This document shows, one piece after another, positions 19,801 through 33,589 of a stretch of 64,000 nt of DNA. The stretch covers positions 1-64,000 of the forward strand of contig JAVTVJ010000837.1 in assembly GCA_034509425.1 (NCBI GenBank), read 5' to 3'. The notes beneath the pieces were generated by a model. The model had not been told where the DNA came from and ran no database searches. It was given only the letters and a program-made list of their open reading frames with translations. Origin of the DNA: Eopsaltria australis (Eukaryota > Chordata > Aves > Passeriformes > Petroicidae). Made by a program: the position numbers and the translations under genes. Each line of letters begins with the position of its first letter. Position 1 is the stretch's first letter.

Positions 19801-22800
19801 ACAGGCCCCTTTGAAGCCTGATGTATTCCCAGGTTGGTGAGAGGAACATTCCATCCTGTACTGATTTTGGTGAGGATAGTTAATTCTCTTCATAGCAGCT
19901 CACAGGCTGCTGTTTTGCACTTTGGAGCAGAACACTGTCAGTAATACAGCAATATTTTAGCTGTTGCTGAGCAGTGCTTACACAGCATCAAGACCTTCTG
20001 TGTCTGACGCTGCCCACCAGCCTGTAGGCTGAGGGTGCCCAAGAAGCTGGGATGCCACACAGCCAGGACAGCTGATCCAGCTGGCCCAAGGGGTCTTCCA
20101 TACCCTACAATGCTGTGCTCAGCAATAACAGCTGCAGAAAAGGAGGAAGTGGGAGGATGTTCAAAGTTGCAGTGTTTATTTAATAACAATATGGCATGAT
20201 GAAGCCCTGCTTTCCTGGAGATGGCTCAACTCCTGCCTGCTACAGGAAGTAATAAATTAATTTCTTGTTTTCCTTGTATGGACATCTTTGCTTCTACTGT
20301 TCAACTGCCTTTATTTCATATCACCTGCTTTCTCACTTTGTCTCTTCTGATTCTTTCCCTTTCCCCTCAGTGGGGGAGTGAGCAAAAGGCTGTGTGCAGC
20401 TGCCTGAAACAGATAATGCACACCACCACTACCTTCCCCACCAGCTCTCTTGTCTTCTCTCCTTTTTCCATATTACCTGTGTTTTCAGAGTCAAAACTTG
20501 GTCTGCCAGCTCCTCCTTTTCCTCTTTCAGCAGCTTATGGATCTGGTTTGACTTGATACGTTCTGACATCAGCTTGAAGTTGGCGTCATCCTTCTCCCGC
20601 AGCTGCTGCATCAGGCGGATGTTCTGCTCTTGCATGTCTTCAAAGGCTTGGCCTGTGACATCCATTTCTGACAGCAGGGCCTCTTCCTCCTGCAAAAGAA
20701 TCACAGGCTCCGGCCAAACTGTGTCCTGGACCCCCTACAGTGAGCCTGAACATTTTATTCAGAGACACCAAATCTGGTAAAGATGAAGAAAGACTCTTGA
20801 TGACAGGGAACACTATCATCCCAACAACCAGAAAAACGTACCCCTACAAGTCTGCACCACAGCAGAGATACTCTGAATTTGGAGGTGGAGAGAAAGGATG
20901 GTCACCTGTCCCTTGTCCGGCAAACTCAGCTTTGACACAGTTGTCGCCAGAGCTGGGCAGAAACCAACGCCCAGCTTTCAGCAGCTGAACAGTTGTCAGA
21001 TACACCAGCTCAAAAATACTACATAGGGACAGCTTGACAGAGTCAAACTAACAGGCTGCCAAGGCCCTTAAACTCACTTTGCCCACTTCAGCACTAACAA
21101 GGTAGAGCAGTTCTGTTCTACAATAAAGAATCCAAATTCTAAAAACAGTACACGTCAGGTCATTGGCTTGCCTCTACCCTGCTGAGGTGATCCTGCTCTC
21201 TCACTGGATTAAGCCTTTTTTAGCAAAAGGTATGTACCAGTTCCATGCAAACATATTCACTATACAAACTGAGGAGATAATACCTTTTCAGAAGAAATTG
21301 TAATCTCGTCCCCTAATGACCAATTCTCCTCTGTGCGCTTTACCAAGGCCACATGTTTGACTGCTTATTTAATGTTTAATTGTTATTACATATTTCCCAC
21401 CGTTGTCTGCCTGTGACACCCTGGTGCTGAGGGTTGAAGGGGTTATTTTGTTGATGGTTCTTTTGCTTGTTTTCTTCACCTTTGGTAAACAAGGGGGAAC
21501 ATCTCTGGCCCATACAGATATAAACTCCTTATCTCCTCCTGGAAGTAATCTGAAGGCAGCTCCTTCACAGGTGCTCCAGCCAAATGAGAACTCATCAGAA
21601 ACTTCTTACCTGCTTAGCCATGGCAAGTTTCTTCTGCAAATATTCAATTTGCTCCTCCACTGCCCGGATCTTGCGGAGGGCATCCTCATCAGCCATTTTT
21701 TTACTCTCCTTTTTTTCCTTGTCTTCCAATTCTTTCACCCTCTGCCTCAGTTCTTCAAGCTACAAGAACAAACCAGAAATGACACTAAACACAAGGATGT
21801 GCCCTGAGCATTTTTAAGAGCCTGTTTTCCCCAAAATTCTCCAAAACACTCAGAACTGCCTTCAAAGCATGGCAAAAAAATCCCTATGTCATTTTGACAG
21901 AGTATTACTGGCAGGTGTACCATTGAGATGGGCTGTAAGACTGAGACCTTGATTTCAAGAGCTTTGAAAATTTCACAGCATCTTTTATCAGAGTAGGAAC
22001 ATCAGTCTCTTGCAATCGTACATGTATGGATATGTGGACAGAGAGCATCTGCTCCTTTAAGGACATCTGGTTAAGGACCTTTTTCCATACACAAAGGAGA
22101 TAACAGGAAATGGAGAAGGCAAAATAAAACACAGAGAAACGCAAACTTGGCAGACAAATGAGGGAGGCAGTGATGAGAATGAAACCTGGTCAGTCCCACT
22201 AATAGATGAGAGCACATGAGACTGTGAAAATGTTTATTCTATCAAGGTTATCTGAGTGTGGGAGAAGGAGAAAACCCAAACCAAAATATACAGAGACACA
22301 AACCTGACAAAAAAACCCCACAGAGACAAAGAGAGGAAGCAAACCTCTCCAGTCACAACAGCTGATAGGCTTCCAAGAAACCATAGGGACAACGTCCAGG
22401 AAGATCAGCTTGGACTTTGTAATTGATGATACTGAAATCCAGAGGCAATGTGCAGGGAAATTGAGATAAAGGACGAACAAATTTGGATTAGACAGAGAAG
22501 GGTATAAAAGGAGCCAGTCCTATGTAAAATATGGGTCAGTCAGTACCCATTTGTCTGGCTCTGTCTTGCACATGATCATCACAGCCTGTTCTGTCCTATC
22601 CTCACGTATCTTTTTATCACACATTTTCTTACGTGTTGCTGTGTAATCTAACTCTTTACACCATGTATGTGTGCTGCACAGGCTAAGTGCTGCCTAGAGG
22701 TGAGACCTGCTTTTGAAAAGGTAAGAGGGGCTTGGAACCACAGGGGTCCCAAACAGAGGGACATGCTGATACTTAAGGGATCTACAAATGGGTTTGTGCC

Positions 22801-25800
22801 TATGAGCCTAGAGACTGTTGTGTGTGTGTGCTTGCAGTAGCAACTAGTCCCTGTTTATCTCCAGACCATTCCAATCTCTAAGTGACAAAGCTGAGAAGAC
22901 AAACAATCCTCAGTTTTGAGGGGAGAAATGACACAGGTCTGCTGCAGAGTATGTGAAAAGAAGTTTAAGTAACATGTTAATAAGAAAAAAGGAAGAGAAA
23001 TTAGAAATACCTCAGCTTTAGCCTTCTTCTCAGCTGCCATCAGCTGCACTTTGTCCCTCTGCTCTTTGGGGGCAGAGCGATACATATCCAGCAACAGTTT
23101 CATCTCCTTCTGGCTCTCCTGGGCCTTCCTGGAGAATGGGAGACAAACCACAGTGAGAACACCATGTAAAGCCACACTATTACACAGCCAGCATGAGAGT
23201 CTGGCAACATTCTCTCCATCTCCCACATGGATATGGAGTCATCCTTGGTTCATCTTATCCTGGTAACATAAAACAGCAGATGAGTACAGGCACATGGGTT
23301 GAAAAGCAAGAAGTGGGGTACATATGAAATATGTATCCTAAAAATAAGCTACAAACTATCCACCACTGCTGTGGGAACCATCCAGGAGCAGGAACACTGT
23401 TGTGTTACCTATTAACAACCTGCTACTGTGAAGTTTTATGCTATTGTTATCACAGCAACAAATGAACACTATTTGACTCACACTATGAAGTATCTGGTTT
23501 GGTAATTCATGCTTTAGTCTATTGTGGGAAAAACACTACTACATTGACCACATCACAGTCAGACACAGAGGGCGTTGTGAAGCTCTCTTGGCTTCAAACT
23601 TCAATGATACTGATCCTGTAGAAGCAAGAACATGCGAACACCCCAGACTTAGGCACTGCTCCCACAGGAAAGGGAGAGACAACTCTTACTTGAGCTCAGC
23701 CTTTAGCTGCTTGATCACTTCAGCCTCCTTCTTTCTTCCATCTTCATGCTTTCCTTTCTCCTTCTCTTTGGACTCTCTCTCCTTCTCTGATTCCTTCTGC
23801 TTCTGCTTTTCCCGCTCTCGTTCCTTTTCCTTCTCTTTCTCTTTTTCTCGTTCTCTCTCTTTCTCCTTTTCCTTCTCCCGTTCCCTCTCCCTTTCCCGTC
23901 TCTCCCGCTCTCGTTCCTCTTCATCTCGCCTGGCCTTCATTTCATTCACATCTTCAGAAGCAGCCTTGGGAACAGACACTTGGGCAGAAGGATCATCAGG
24001 CTCCTGCTTGATCTCTGCAGGTTCCTCCTTTGTGTCTTCAGTGCTGGACTGGGACTGTAGTAGAGCACTGCCACTGCGAGAGCGGATCTGGCATGGAACA
24101 GCAAGAGAGATGACCAAGAAAACAAACATTTCAGTTCTTAGCCAGGTGTTTTCCTTACCCACTTCTCCCTTGTCCTCCCCAATCCACGCTTCCATGTCCC
24201 TCTTTGTAACTGCTCCTACTTTTCAGGGAGCGCTACACAGCTACAAAGGAAGAGCATTCATTTGGTCAAAGGAAGCAGCAGACTGCAGAGCTCCACAGAA
24301 AATGTCACTGCATCCTGCCCAACATACCAGAAAGGTTGACACTGCTGGCAAGGGTGACAGCATTCTCCCTTCTCCTAAACACTTTGCCCTCTTTTCTGGC
24401 ATCTCCTGCTGTGTTACCTTGCTCAGGTCAGACTGGGCCTCTCTCAGTTTGCGTTTGTATCTCAGCACTTCTCCCTTCAGCTGGTGGTTGTGATTCTGGA
24501 GGCTGCTGATGAGGTGACGCATCTCCCGATTAATTGGGCCTGCAAAAACAGAAACACCTCTGTAACCAACCACACCTCTGTCAATCTTCCTGAGGACTTT
24601 AATGGAGATGGAGAACAAGCTAAGTGACAATGACAAAGAACTAAATAAGACGATTATCATTCTGCCACACAACAGAGCAACACAAAACACTTGCAGGAAA
24701 AAAGTCATGACAATTTTATACGCAACCATAAGTCCTTGCAAATTCACAGCCCTAAGTTCCCATTTAACATCACTTTTATATCCATGATCTTAAGGGAAAC
24801 GTGTCATGTTACAAAAGAAATCTGATTTAAATGCTATTTCAGAAGTAATTTATTTCCTCTGATGAAATTTAAGAATTAATGCTTTGCTATCCAAACTGTC
24901 CTTACAGACTTGGAAATGAATCCTTCCCCCACAAGTAATTTTTAAGGAAGTCAGGTAACATAGAATTGGCCTCCCAATAAAACAGGTGAAAAGCTTAGTT
25001 TTTGAGATGAAGAGAGCTGCCAGTACAAGTATTTAACAGCAACAAAGAATCTACCCAGGAGTTCTAGTGCACTGTAGCCCCTAATGGGCATTGGTGGGTA
25101 GGTGGTGCTTGTTTTTAGGTACAGCAGAAAACCATACCTGCTTGCTCATTGGCAGCAAGTGTCTGTTCAAACTCTATCCTCAACATCTCATATTCTTTGC
25201 GGACTTGTGCCAGGGTGTCCTCCAGCTGAATCACCTCAGTGCGCAGCTTCTTGTGAAGGCTGACCTCATCCCTCTGAGGAAGAAAAAGGAAACAGAACTT
25301 GGTGCTTTGAGCCTGCAGGATCTCTCACTGCATCAATATTAGGCACCAGAACAGCCTGAGTTCTTGCCAGAAACATGAACTTCTTGAGCACTGGCAGAGC
25401 CACACAGACCCAGCAGTGATGGTGGTGGCACGACAGAGCTCCCAGGCTGATGGGCAGAGATGTTACCTCGATCAGTTCCACCTGGCGCTGGTGCGTGGCA
25501 CGGGTGCCGTGGAGCAGCGTGCGGGCCTCGTCAAGATGCGCCTTCAGCTGGAGACTCTCATTGTACAGAACAGAAAACTGGGACTGCATGCAGCGATATT
25601 CCGGGGTCTCCTTTACAGCTTCTTCCACTGCTCGTCGCAGCTCAACCTAGTTGGGACACAAGAAAATGCCACGAGAAAAAAAAAAATTATCCCCTTGCCT
25701 TTGGTTTCTGTCTCTCAAGACGGGAGAACAGTGAATCGAACTGCCACAAGCAAAGACAAAAGTAGAACTTCAGCAGCATTGCTGTGAAGTAGGTCCAAGT

Positions 25801-28800
25801 GATATGCTTCAGTACCATTTTTAAAAAGTATCCCCGCTCTCTGAATGCATTAGACTGTTTCTCTTGCACAACCACACGACAGAAGTTTTTGACTCCTGGG
25901 TCCTGAAACAGTTTCTCTCAGAGATATGAACTTGGAAAACATAATCAATCATAACCACACAAATCAATAAAGATGGACATATAGAAAGGTATGAGAGAAC
26001 AGAGAAAATGCACTTGCAAGTAGGCATTATTTTAGCCTTCTACCAGTAAGACATAATGACCAACAGGAAGAGAAATGAAAAAAAAAACCCAGAGGTACAG
26101 AACTGAATTTCTAGGAAAAAAGTTAGCAAATGATTGTGACTAGCAGCAGTGAAACAGACACATACATACATACATGCACTCAGTTTAAAAGTAATTAGGA
26201 GAAAAAAAAAGTTGCAAGCTGAAGACCATTTGTTTCTAAACAAACTCATGAGTATAGGCAGAATTTGGAGGTGTGTCAAGACAGTTCCTAGCATCAGATC
26301 TCTGGATTTAGGTTATCATGACAGACATTTCTTGAAACAGGCACTGAGCACTAACATCACATTTGGATTATTCTCCCCATCATATACTTATCTACCATGG
26401 AGTCACAGCTTCTTGTGCTATCACCTTTAAAACATCACAAACTCATAGGCTGTTTCCTATCTATCCATCCCCCACACTGGGAAAGACATAAATTCATGGA
26501 CTCTTCCAAGAGCCTCTCTCCTCATACAAGTTCCCTGATTGTTTCACTTCTCTGCTTCCACTTGCACGGGGCGTGGGGAAGGTGGAAGAGGAATCACTAC
26601 TTGTAAAGAGGTGAAAACAGTTTTATCCAGACTCGATTAAAATGTACTCAAATACCAGAATGGGACAGGGCAGGAAACCATTCCAATTTCCAACGGTGGC
26701 CACACGGTGTCCCCATTGCACTGAACTGCGAGTGGAGCCACAGACTCGCTGAATTGTACCTGGAGCAAAGTGCGACACAGCTGAAGAGCAGGCTCAGAAC
26801 AGACACTGCTCATGAGGTGTTCTGGAGACACAACCCTGCAAAGCTGAGGGCAGCCCATCACACACAACACCTTCATCCTCACATAGCTCCAGATGTCTCA
26901 CCTTGAGCTTTTCATTCTGTGTTGTAACTTCCTCAAGATCCTGACGTAGCTCCTCCAATTCATTCAGGCGATTCCCAGCAAGCTCTTTATTCTCTTCCAG
27001 CTCTGCATTCATCTCCTCAAACTGTTGGGATAAACTGCTTGTAAATCCTACAGTTAATGTATTTCCTGACAGTACTAATGAAGTATCTGTCCATGCAGTA
27101 ACAGCAATTACAGACTGAACAGTCAGGTAACATGACCAAGTGAGCCAGACTCTAATCCCACCAGGTGTTTCATACATAGGAAACTCGTACATAGACAAAA
27201 TGGCTTGTCCAGATTTGTGGCACAGGATCTAAAAATTACCGAAAACAAGTATCTAAACTCTGTTCAAACTGTGGCCCTTGTTCTCCTTGTCTTTATTCTT
27301 CCCCTTGCCCACAACCAAGCTGACCTCACCTTGCGGGCATTAATGGTGATTGTTCCCCCATAGAGGCTGCTCCCAGCTCCATACACCTTGTAGCCTTTGG
27401 AATTTACCTGCAAAAAATGCAAGAGATTTCCTCAAGACCCAATGAAATACTGACAAGAGTGATGCAGCAGATCCAAGACCAAAGAAGGTACATTGCAGGC
27501 TCTCAGTTCTTGCAGCAAAGTACCAGAGAGGATGTCACCCACGCATTCACCACCCCATTTCCCAGGTTTCCTATCCAGCACGGCAGGGCTCACTCGTTCC
27601 AGGACGTCGGCCAGGTGTCGGTTGAGCCTCTGCTCCCTCTTGCGGATCTTGTCAATGTCCCACTGAAGGTCATCAATCATCGTCTCCAGGACAGACACCC
27701 GGGATTCTGCTGTCTCCACCCTCTCTTGCAGCTTGGAGAACTGCAATCAAAGGAGTGCTTCAGCCAGCATATTGCATAGAATCAACTTTTCCTGAGGTTG
27801 CTCAGGAGTAATTTTCCTCTTATTCATCATGTGCTTTTCACCTTTTGCTGTGGTGACAGACTACTCCATGAACTGCCCTGAATGTTACACATGGGCAAAC
27901 CCCAAGACAGCAACAAAAATAAGACAAAACTGAAAATGAAGAGAGAGCAGGAAGCTCATAATATCTGGCAGAACACAGGGGCAGCCAGCTCAGCTTATTC
28001 AAAGGCTTTCTGGGATTTTAATCTTTTCAATACCTATGTCCATCTAGTCTACAGAGCACTTAAGCACTCAGAGGTCTAACACTGAGCAAGACCACCATTA
28101 ACACAATTTTTAAATGAACTGAAATCTCTCAAACAAATGCTGCTAATAATGTGAATCCATTAATGACTGGGATCATCTTGTAAATGGTATCCTTACACTG
28201 TCAAATGACGTAGGAAACCAAGGAATTCAGAATGACAAGAATGTCACTTTGACTGTTCCAGGTGTCTACACAGCCACTTCAGCATCACCTGCCCTCCATT
28301 TCTCTGCTCTCCCTTTTTCTTTTAAAGTTAAATCCTTTCAACTCACTTATACTGACTTGCTTATATCCTTTCCTTTAGTCATGTAACAAGCAGATCAGTC
28401 AGAATTATACAGAAAATCCATGTTCAGTTCGTCACAACAACACCCCTTTTTGTAACTTTCAATACACGTTGCTCCTGTGCCTCTCCAAGGAAATAATCTG
28501 CTTTCCAAATTATGGTAACCATAAATTATGCAAGGCAGAACCCCAAAGCAGATTTCTTTCTCTCTCCTTTTTATACCTCCTGAGACATGATCCTGTGCTT
28601 CTCCTGAAGAACATCAGCCAGCTCCTGCAGCCGTCCATTCTCATGTGACAAGTAGGAATTCAGCTCCACTACTGCTTCTTCCATCAGTGAAATATCTGAA
28701 AGGTGCACAAAGAAAAGGAAATTAATGGAAATCAAGGAACACTGATTTTAATTCTTGAACAGCAAAGAGAGAAATAAGAAAACAGAAAAGGAGATTTTGG

Positions 28801-30918
28801 GGTTTAACTTCACTTTACCTTTCCCACAGGTGCTGTCCATCCACAGAGAGCTTTGACTTGCACTCCCTAAGCAAAAGGCTCTGCAGTTTAACAGTGCTGC
28901 ATATTTCTGACCCAGGGCCATCCCCTCACACCAGAGATCACTTCAGCTGTGTCAGTAGCAGCAGCCCAGAGCACACCCTTGGAACCCAGGGATACCCAAA
29001 TGCAGACCAAATTCATGCATAAACCTGCTACAGCAGGTGGCCTGGAGTGACACTCCAGGTGACACCCAGTGACAACCACAGCATCTGGGTGACAGGTGAA
29101 ACCAGAGCACCTGAGGACAGGCTCACATGGCACCAATATCAAAGCTACTATAGTTTATGACTGCCAGCCAAGGACAGCAAGACTTCCCTACACCAATGCC
29201 AGACTTGGTCAGAACACACAGAAGGCACACCATGTATGAGTTGATATCCCACCCAAGTTTTCCTTCAAAAGATTAAAATTCTAACCTTAAGCTAATGAAG
29301 TTTTTTCAACAGTCATCTGAGTGTAAAATCAACCTGCTATATTTTAGAAGTTAGCCATTTGGCTTTCTCTGCAGAACTCTGCTACGTTCAAAACTGACAG
29401 CAACTTTAAGCACACCACGCCATTAGACAGGCACCATTTTGCTCAGAACTCAGTGGAAATTGAGCAGTTGGTTATTTCTACACCTTCTGAAAAGGAGAAG
29501 AGTCCAACATCAGTTTGCAATGCTGATTTCACTTTTTTACTTGTAAACATTAAGCCTTTTATGTCATGGCTGAGGACAGCTGGCTGATGAGGTTCAACTG
29601 TGCTCTCTAACTTCTCAAGCACATGAACACAGCACTGGCAGAAACAAGCTTCTTCTTAGCCCAACACGCTGGGCAGAGCCCGCAGTATTCAAATACAGAG
29701 ATAGCTACAATACATTTCTGGCACATTGTCCTTTAGTAGAGATTTTGATAACAAGAGTTTGGAAAGCCAAACAAATTCATTTTGGAAAATAATGCACATG
29801 AGAAGGACTCGACTTTAATGTCTACAATGCAGGATCAGGTCTAAGGTGGGGGCAGATAAGCATTCTTGAACACCTGCCACCTTGATCATACCTCCACTAT
29901 TCAGCTTGTGAGACAGCACATCCACTTTCTCCTGCAGCTTGTCATACATTGTCACAATCTGGGCAACAGCACGGCGGGAGGACTCCACACGCTCCTGCAG
30001 CTGAGATTCTATCTCCTCACTGGTACTGCTGGCTAGAGTGGCCAGGAAGGAGAATGCTGGCTCCAGTCCTTCCCCTGGGAACATAGAGAGGTGAAAAAAA
30101 GTAAATGTGCTCTAGAAGGTAGCATATCACTTTACAATCACAAAAAAAAGGCTCTGTCAGCCTTTTGAAAGGGACATCAGCATTGTCCACAGCTGAAATC
30201 CACCTTTACCACTGTCCCCAGACAGGTGCCTCACCTCGTTCCCTCTCATCTTTGCGCTCCTGATTACTGTCAGAGTCTGGTTCAGGTTCTGGCACCACCA
30301 GTGCTTTTCTTTCAGACAAAAGGTCTCCAAGACCTTGGTCCAGGTCGAAGCGTTTAAGGATGATGCGGATATTTTCATCAAACTGAATGATGGGACAGGC
30401 AAGGCAACACAAGATAAAGAATGGATGTGAACAAAAGGAGTGCAGTGGTACAGCAGAGACAAGAAAACAGTGTATATGAAGTAACAAAAGCTGTTACCAA
30501 CCTGATTCCAGTATCGGTTGATGATCAGCAGAGAGGCATCATCGGTGGCCTGCCGACGCTCCAGCTTCTCGATGTGCTCCCGCAGCTCATCTTCGATGGC
30601 CTGACGCTGGTCCAACATCTCCGCCAGCTTCCGGTTCTTGGTCTGCAGGGTCCGGATGTCCAGCTCCTCCTGGGCACGGGGACACAGGACACAGGCCAGG
30701 TCACAGAAGGGCTCGTACTGACCCCAGAGACATTTTTGCCTCCAGATGAAAAAAAACCAGAAGGCAGAGTGGGTGTATGAAAGACATACCGTTGAAGAAA
30801 CACCACCAAGTTTAATGGTCTCCACAGTGGTGCCCGAATCTTCAACCCCTGCCTTCTTTTCCGGAGGTGCAGAAGGGCCAGGCTCTCCAGCCGTTCGTTT
30901 ATTGCCAACACCAGACAT
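16609..30918 (-). CDS. RNF20: RNF20 (BRE1A) E3 ubiquitin ligase, 19 coding exons, 984 aa
   Basis: Exons: 30918-30790, 30669-30502, 30382-30235, 30074-29892, 28695-28577, 27740-27594, 27407-27330, 27021-26902, 25646-25467, 25273-25138, 24539-24418, 24087-23690, 23128-23011, 21759-21610, 20689-20477, 18578-18453, 17585-17445, 17118-17017, 16785-16609. All join in frame (2955 nt). With RNF40 and the E2 enzymes UBE2A/B it monoubiquitinates histone H2B in the nucleus, promoting H3K4/K79 methylation. Residue order: a disordered start ([14 protein letters not shown]), long coiled coils, a charged Arg/Glu/Lys linker (about 561-630) preceded by a possible sumoylation motif (IKQEP), more coiled coil, and a C-terminal C3HC4 RING (C931, C934, C946, H948, C951, C954, C966, C969) ending in IYIG. 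It is RNF20 rather than its paralogue RNF40: the linker and C-terminus follow RNF20. Human RNF20 is 975 aa. No defect was seen. Confidence 0.97.
16791..16823. repeat. (CA)n microsatellite at RNF20 last acceptor
   Basis: About 16.5 CA units. On the RNF20 sense strand this is (TG)16 ending at TTGCAG, immediately before the RING exon (starts 16,785). It takes the place of the usual polypyrimidine tract. Confidence 0.95.
18890..19612 (-). mobile_element. CR1 LINE fragment (3' end), minus strand
   Basis: In RNF20 intron. Plus-strand reading starts TCATAAAATGG...ATTGGAAGGGACCTTAAAGA, the reverse complement of the CR1 3' end, and continues through CR1 3' coding and UTR sequence (for example CCTGTGCTGAGGACCCTAGAGCTGG). 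It is 5'-truncated, as usual for CR1. Confidence 0.85.
23740..23935 (-). repeat. RNF20: Purine-rich low-complexity coding repeat in RNF20 exon 12
   Basis: GAGA/GAAA-rich sequence encodes alternating Arg-Glu and Lys-Glu (for example [20 protein letters not shown]). The same kind of charged linker exists in mammalian RNF20, so it is not an artefact. On the plus strand it produces a spurious Ser/Phe-rich open frame. Confidence 0.8.
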
Positions 30919-31849
30919 GGTAGCTGAAGCACACAGAGTCTCACCTTCTCCAACTTCTTCCTGAACATTAAAGAACACTTTTAAATAAATGCCAAATACA
31001 TATCCATGCCATCAACTTGATTTGGGGTTTTTAACATGCTGACCCATCATGCTAACAAGATGCCCAAAACAGAAACTCGAAAGATTTTGAAAAATATTTT
31101 TTGGGAGGAATGGATTAAAAGTGGAAGACTGCTAAGGACTGTAAATCACTCAAGTGACCTTGCAGCTAGGAATAAGCCAGTGATCCTCTGGCACAGGCTG
31201 AGTTTAAGGGTAGCCACCTCTCTAATACTGTACCTCTGTCCAGGTGTTGCTTTGGGGATCTCACAAGTAGCAAGGTAATGGAAATAAAGCTACTCCTTGT
31301 GTTCTAATTGGGAGTTTGTGCCAGCCTGTGCTGACTCACACATTGAGGTCCAATATTAAGCTGTAAAAGATACCAGCAGGATCAGTACTGCAAGCAGAAA
31401 GTTGATGGGGAAAATATCCACTGCTCTGTAATGTTACAATGGAAGCACTGTACCTTATCACCCTCTTTGCAAAAAAATCTTCATCCAAGTTCAGTCTGTA
31501 CTGTTCTGCATTAACAAAAATAAAGCAGGTTACACTTTAGCAAACAACTGAGACAGTCTGTATGTGGCACCAGCTCATTGCACAACAACCAAACTATTGA
31601 ATCTACTCAGAAAGAATTCCTATTGAATCTACACACAAAGCCAGCTGAAGCTGAGGGTAGCAACACCCTAGAAATAAACGAGCCCTGTACTTAGAGATCT
31701 TAAAACTCCTATGGAATTGAAAGGCAACTTGGAGCCAAGGCGTATAAAGACCCATTCCAAGAGTTTTCCTGTGTACCAGGAGAGACGCAGACATGTTTGA
31801 GGAAAACCCATTCCGAACTCAATGCAGTCTGAAAAGCTCTGGACTAACA

Positions 31850-32080
31850 GAGAATCACAGAACAGCTGGGGCTGGAAGGGAGGGCTGGAGGTCATCCTCC
31901 CCGTGCTCCTGCATGAAGCAGGCACACCCAAAGCAGGCTGCCAAGGGCCCGGTCCAGGCAGCCTGAGCATCTCCAGGCACAGAAACCCAGGCATGGCTCT
32001 GGGCAGCCTCTCCAGTATTTGATCACCCTCTATATTAAAACAGGTTTTTCTTATGTCTGAACACTATTTCCCCTAGCTCC
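31850..32080 (-). mobile_element. CR1 LINE fragment, minus strand
   Basis: Starts AGAATCACAGAACAGCTGGG and continues with typical CR1 tail sequence (GGGCAGCCTCTCCAGTATTTGATCACCCTC). Short 5'-truncated copy. Confidence 0.85.
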
Positions 32081-32899
32081 CTAAAATATTATTGAGCAAA
32101 GCTACAAGGATCTCCTTAAAGACTTCTCAAAATGAATGGAGCAGCTGGAGACGGAAAATGGAACCAGTTAGATCTTCACTAGACACGAGCTGCATTCTTC
32201 TGCTGCAGTCACTGATGCTGTGCCAGCCTCTGGACTGAATGAAACCACAAGTGAGTGAAATGGAGACCATACCAGGAAAACATGACTTGCTCCATTTAAG
32301 CCTATAATGGCATTTACAGTCAAACTAGGGGTTAAGAACTGAACTTTCCAGCTCTTACATGCTTTAATTGAGCAGTTCTACTGAAAGCAGCAAGGCCATT
32401 GTATTTTGAAGATGAAGCTGGTACACTGCTTTGCCAAACCTCATCATTTCACAAGCACTTCAGCTTGGCATTGCCCTTCATCATATGCAAAACAGTACAA
32501 AGGTTATTTCTAAGTGAGTTACTGAAACAGCACATACGGGGATCCTGTGAGGTATCTTTTAACACAAGCATTAAATTACATCTCAAATTAAAAAAGAAAG
32601 ACAACTGCCACTGAATCATTTTCCTTCTCTCAGCAGCAGCACTGACTTTAGCTGGAATTCCCAGGGCACTGGAAGAAGGTGGGGGAACAGCTGTCACTAA
32701 AAACATCTCACCTGTCCCCTGACAGTCCAGAAAGCCACCAGTGACCACCACCTTTCACACGTTTTGTCGACAGAAAAAAATACCCCTTCCACTGCCTCTT
32801 GGCACCATCCCCTCAGCTCCAGTTCCTGTCTCCCCACCTCCTCACACACTGGACACCAGAAGCCAAGCCATTCGTTTTTATGGCCACAGACCCTCTCTT

Positions 32900-33075
32900 T
32901 CACAGAATCACAGAATCATTTACAACGGGAAAAACCTCTGAGATCGAGTGTAACCTATGAACCAACACCACCTTGTCAGCCACACCATGGCACTGAGTGC
33001 CACGTCCAGCCAGGGACAGGGACTCTCCACCTCCCTGTGCAGCCCCTTCCACTGCCTGACAATCCTTTCTGCTGC
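32900..33075 (-). mobile_element. CR1 LINE fragment, minus strand
   Basis: Starts TCACAGAATCACAGAATCAT (the CR1 3' terminal octamer repeat in reverse), followed by a diverged CR1 tail (CACCTCCCTGTGCAGCCCCT). Confidence 0.8.
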
Positions 33076-33589
33076 TCACACACAGAAGAGGTAAAGGACT
33101 CTAACCGTGAATGCACACTTCTTTGAATGTCAGATTTACTTCCTTTTTGACACAGAACAGCTGATCTGCTCTACCAACTAACAAAGTTTTACTAACTCAC
33201 TCTGTATTTGCTTAAAAAAAAGATGGATTTCTGATGACAAGTCCTATAGATCGAAACTTGAATTAGATTGTCTCTTCTCACTCACTAACATTTTACAACT
33301 AAATCCAACAACCTCTAGGTTTTATTACATTACCATGAGGTCTTCCTGCTACAGCACAGAAACTACAGTGCACATATATAAACCTATACTTAGGTACAGA
33401 CGCAGAGCAACAGAAATAAAAGCACTGGGCAGATTTAAAAGCTGCTATTTGAGTTTATACCCCCCCAGCAGGAACTCTAGTTGAACAATGCTCCATCCAC
33501 AAGCCCATGGCTTCAGGTCAGGCTCAGCAGGAATATCTTAAGCATGGAAGGAGAAAGGGGAAAACTGCCAATCGCCTGCTCTGCCTGAC

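Noticed and set aside
23522..24493. 323-codon plus-strand frame rich in Ser/Phe/Arg
   Set aside because: Antisense shadow of the Arg/Glu/Lys repeat exon of RNF20; its repeats are the complement of GAG/GAA codons.
16609..30918. RNF40 instead of RNF20
   Set aside because: The linker (repeated RE/KE), the KLETTKKPD segment and the IYIG end follow RNF20; RNF40 differs in these segments, and the PGAP4/ALDOB synteny supports RNF20.
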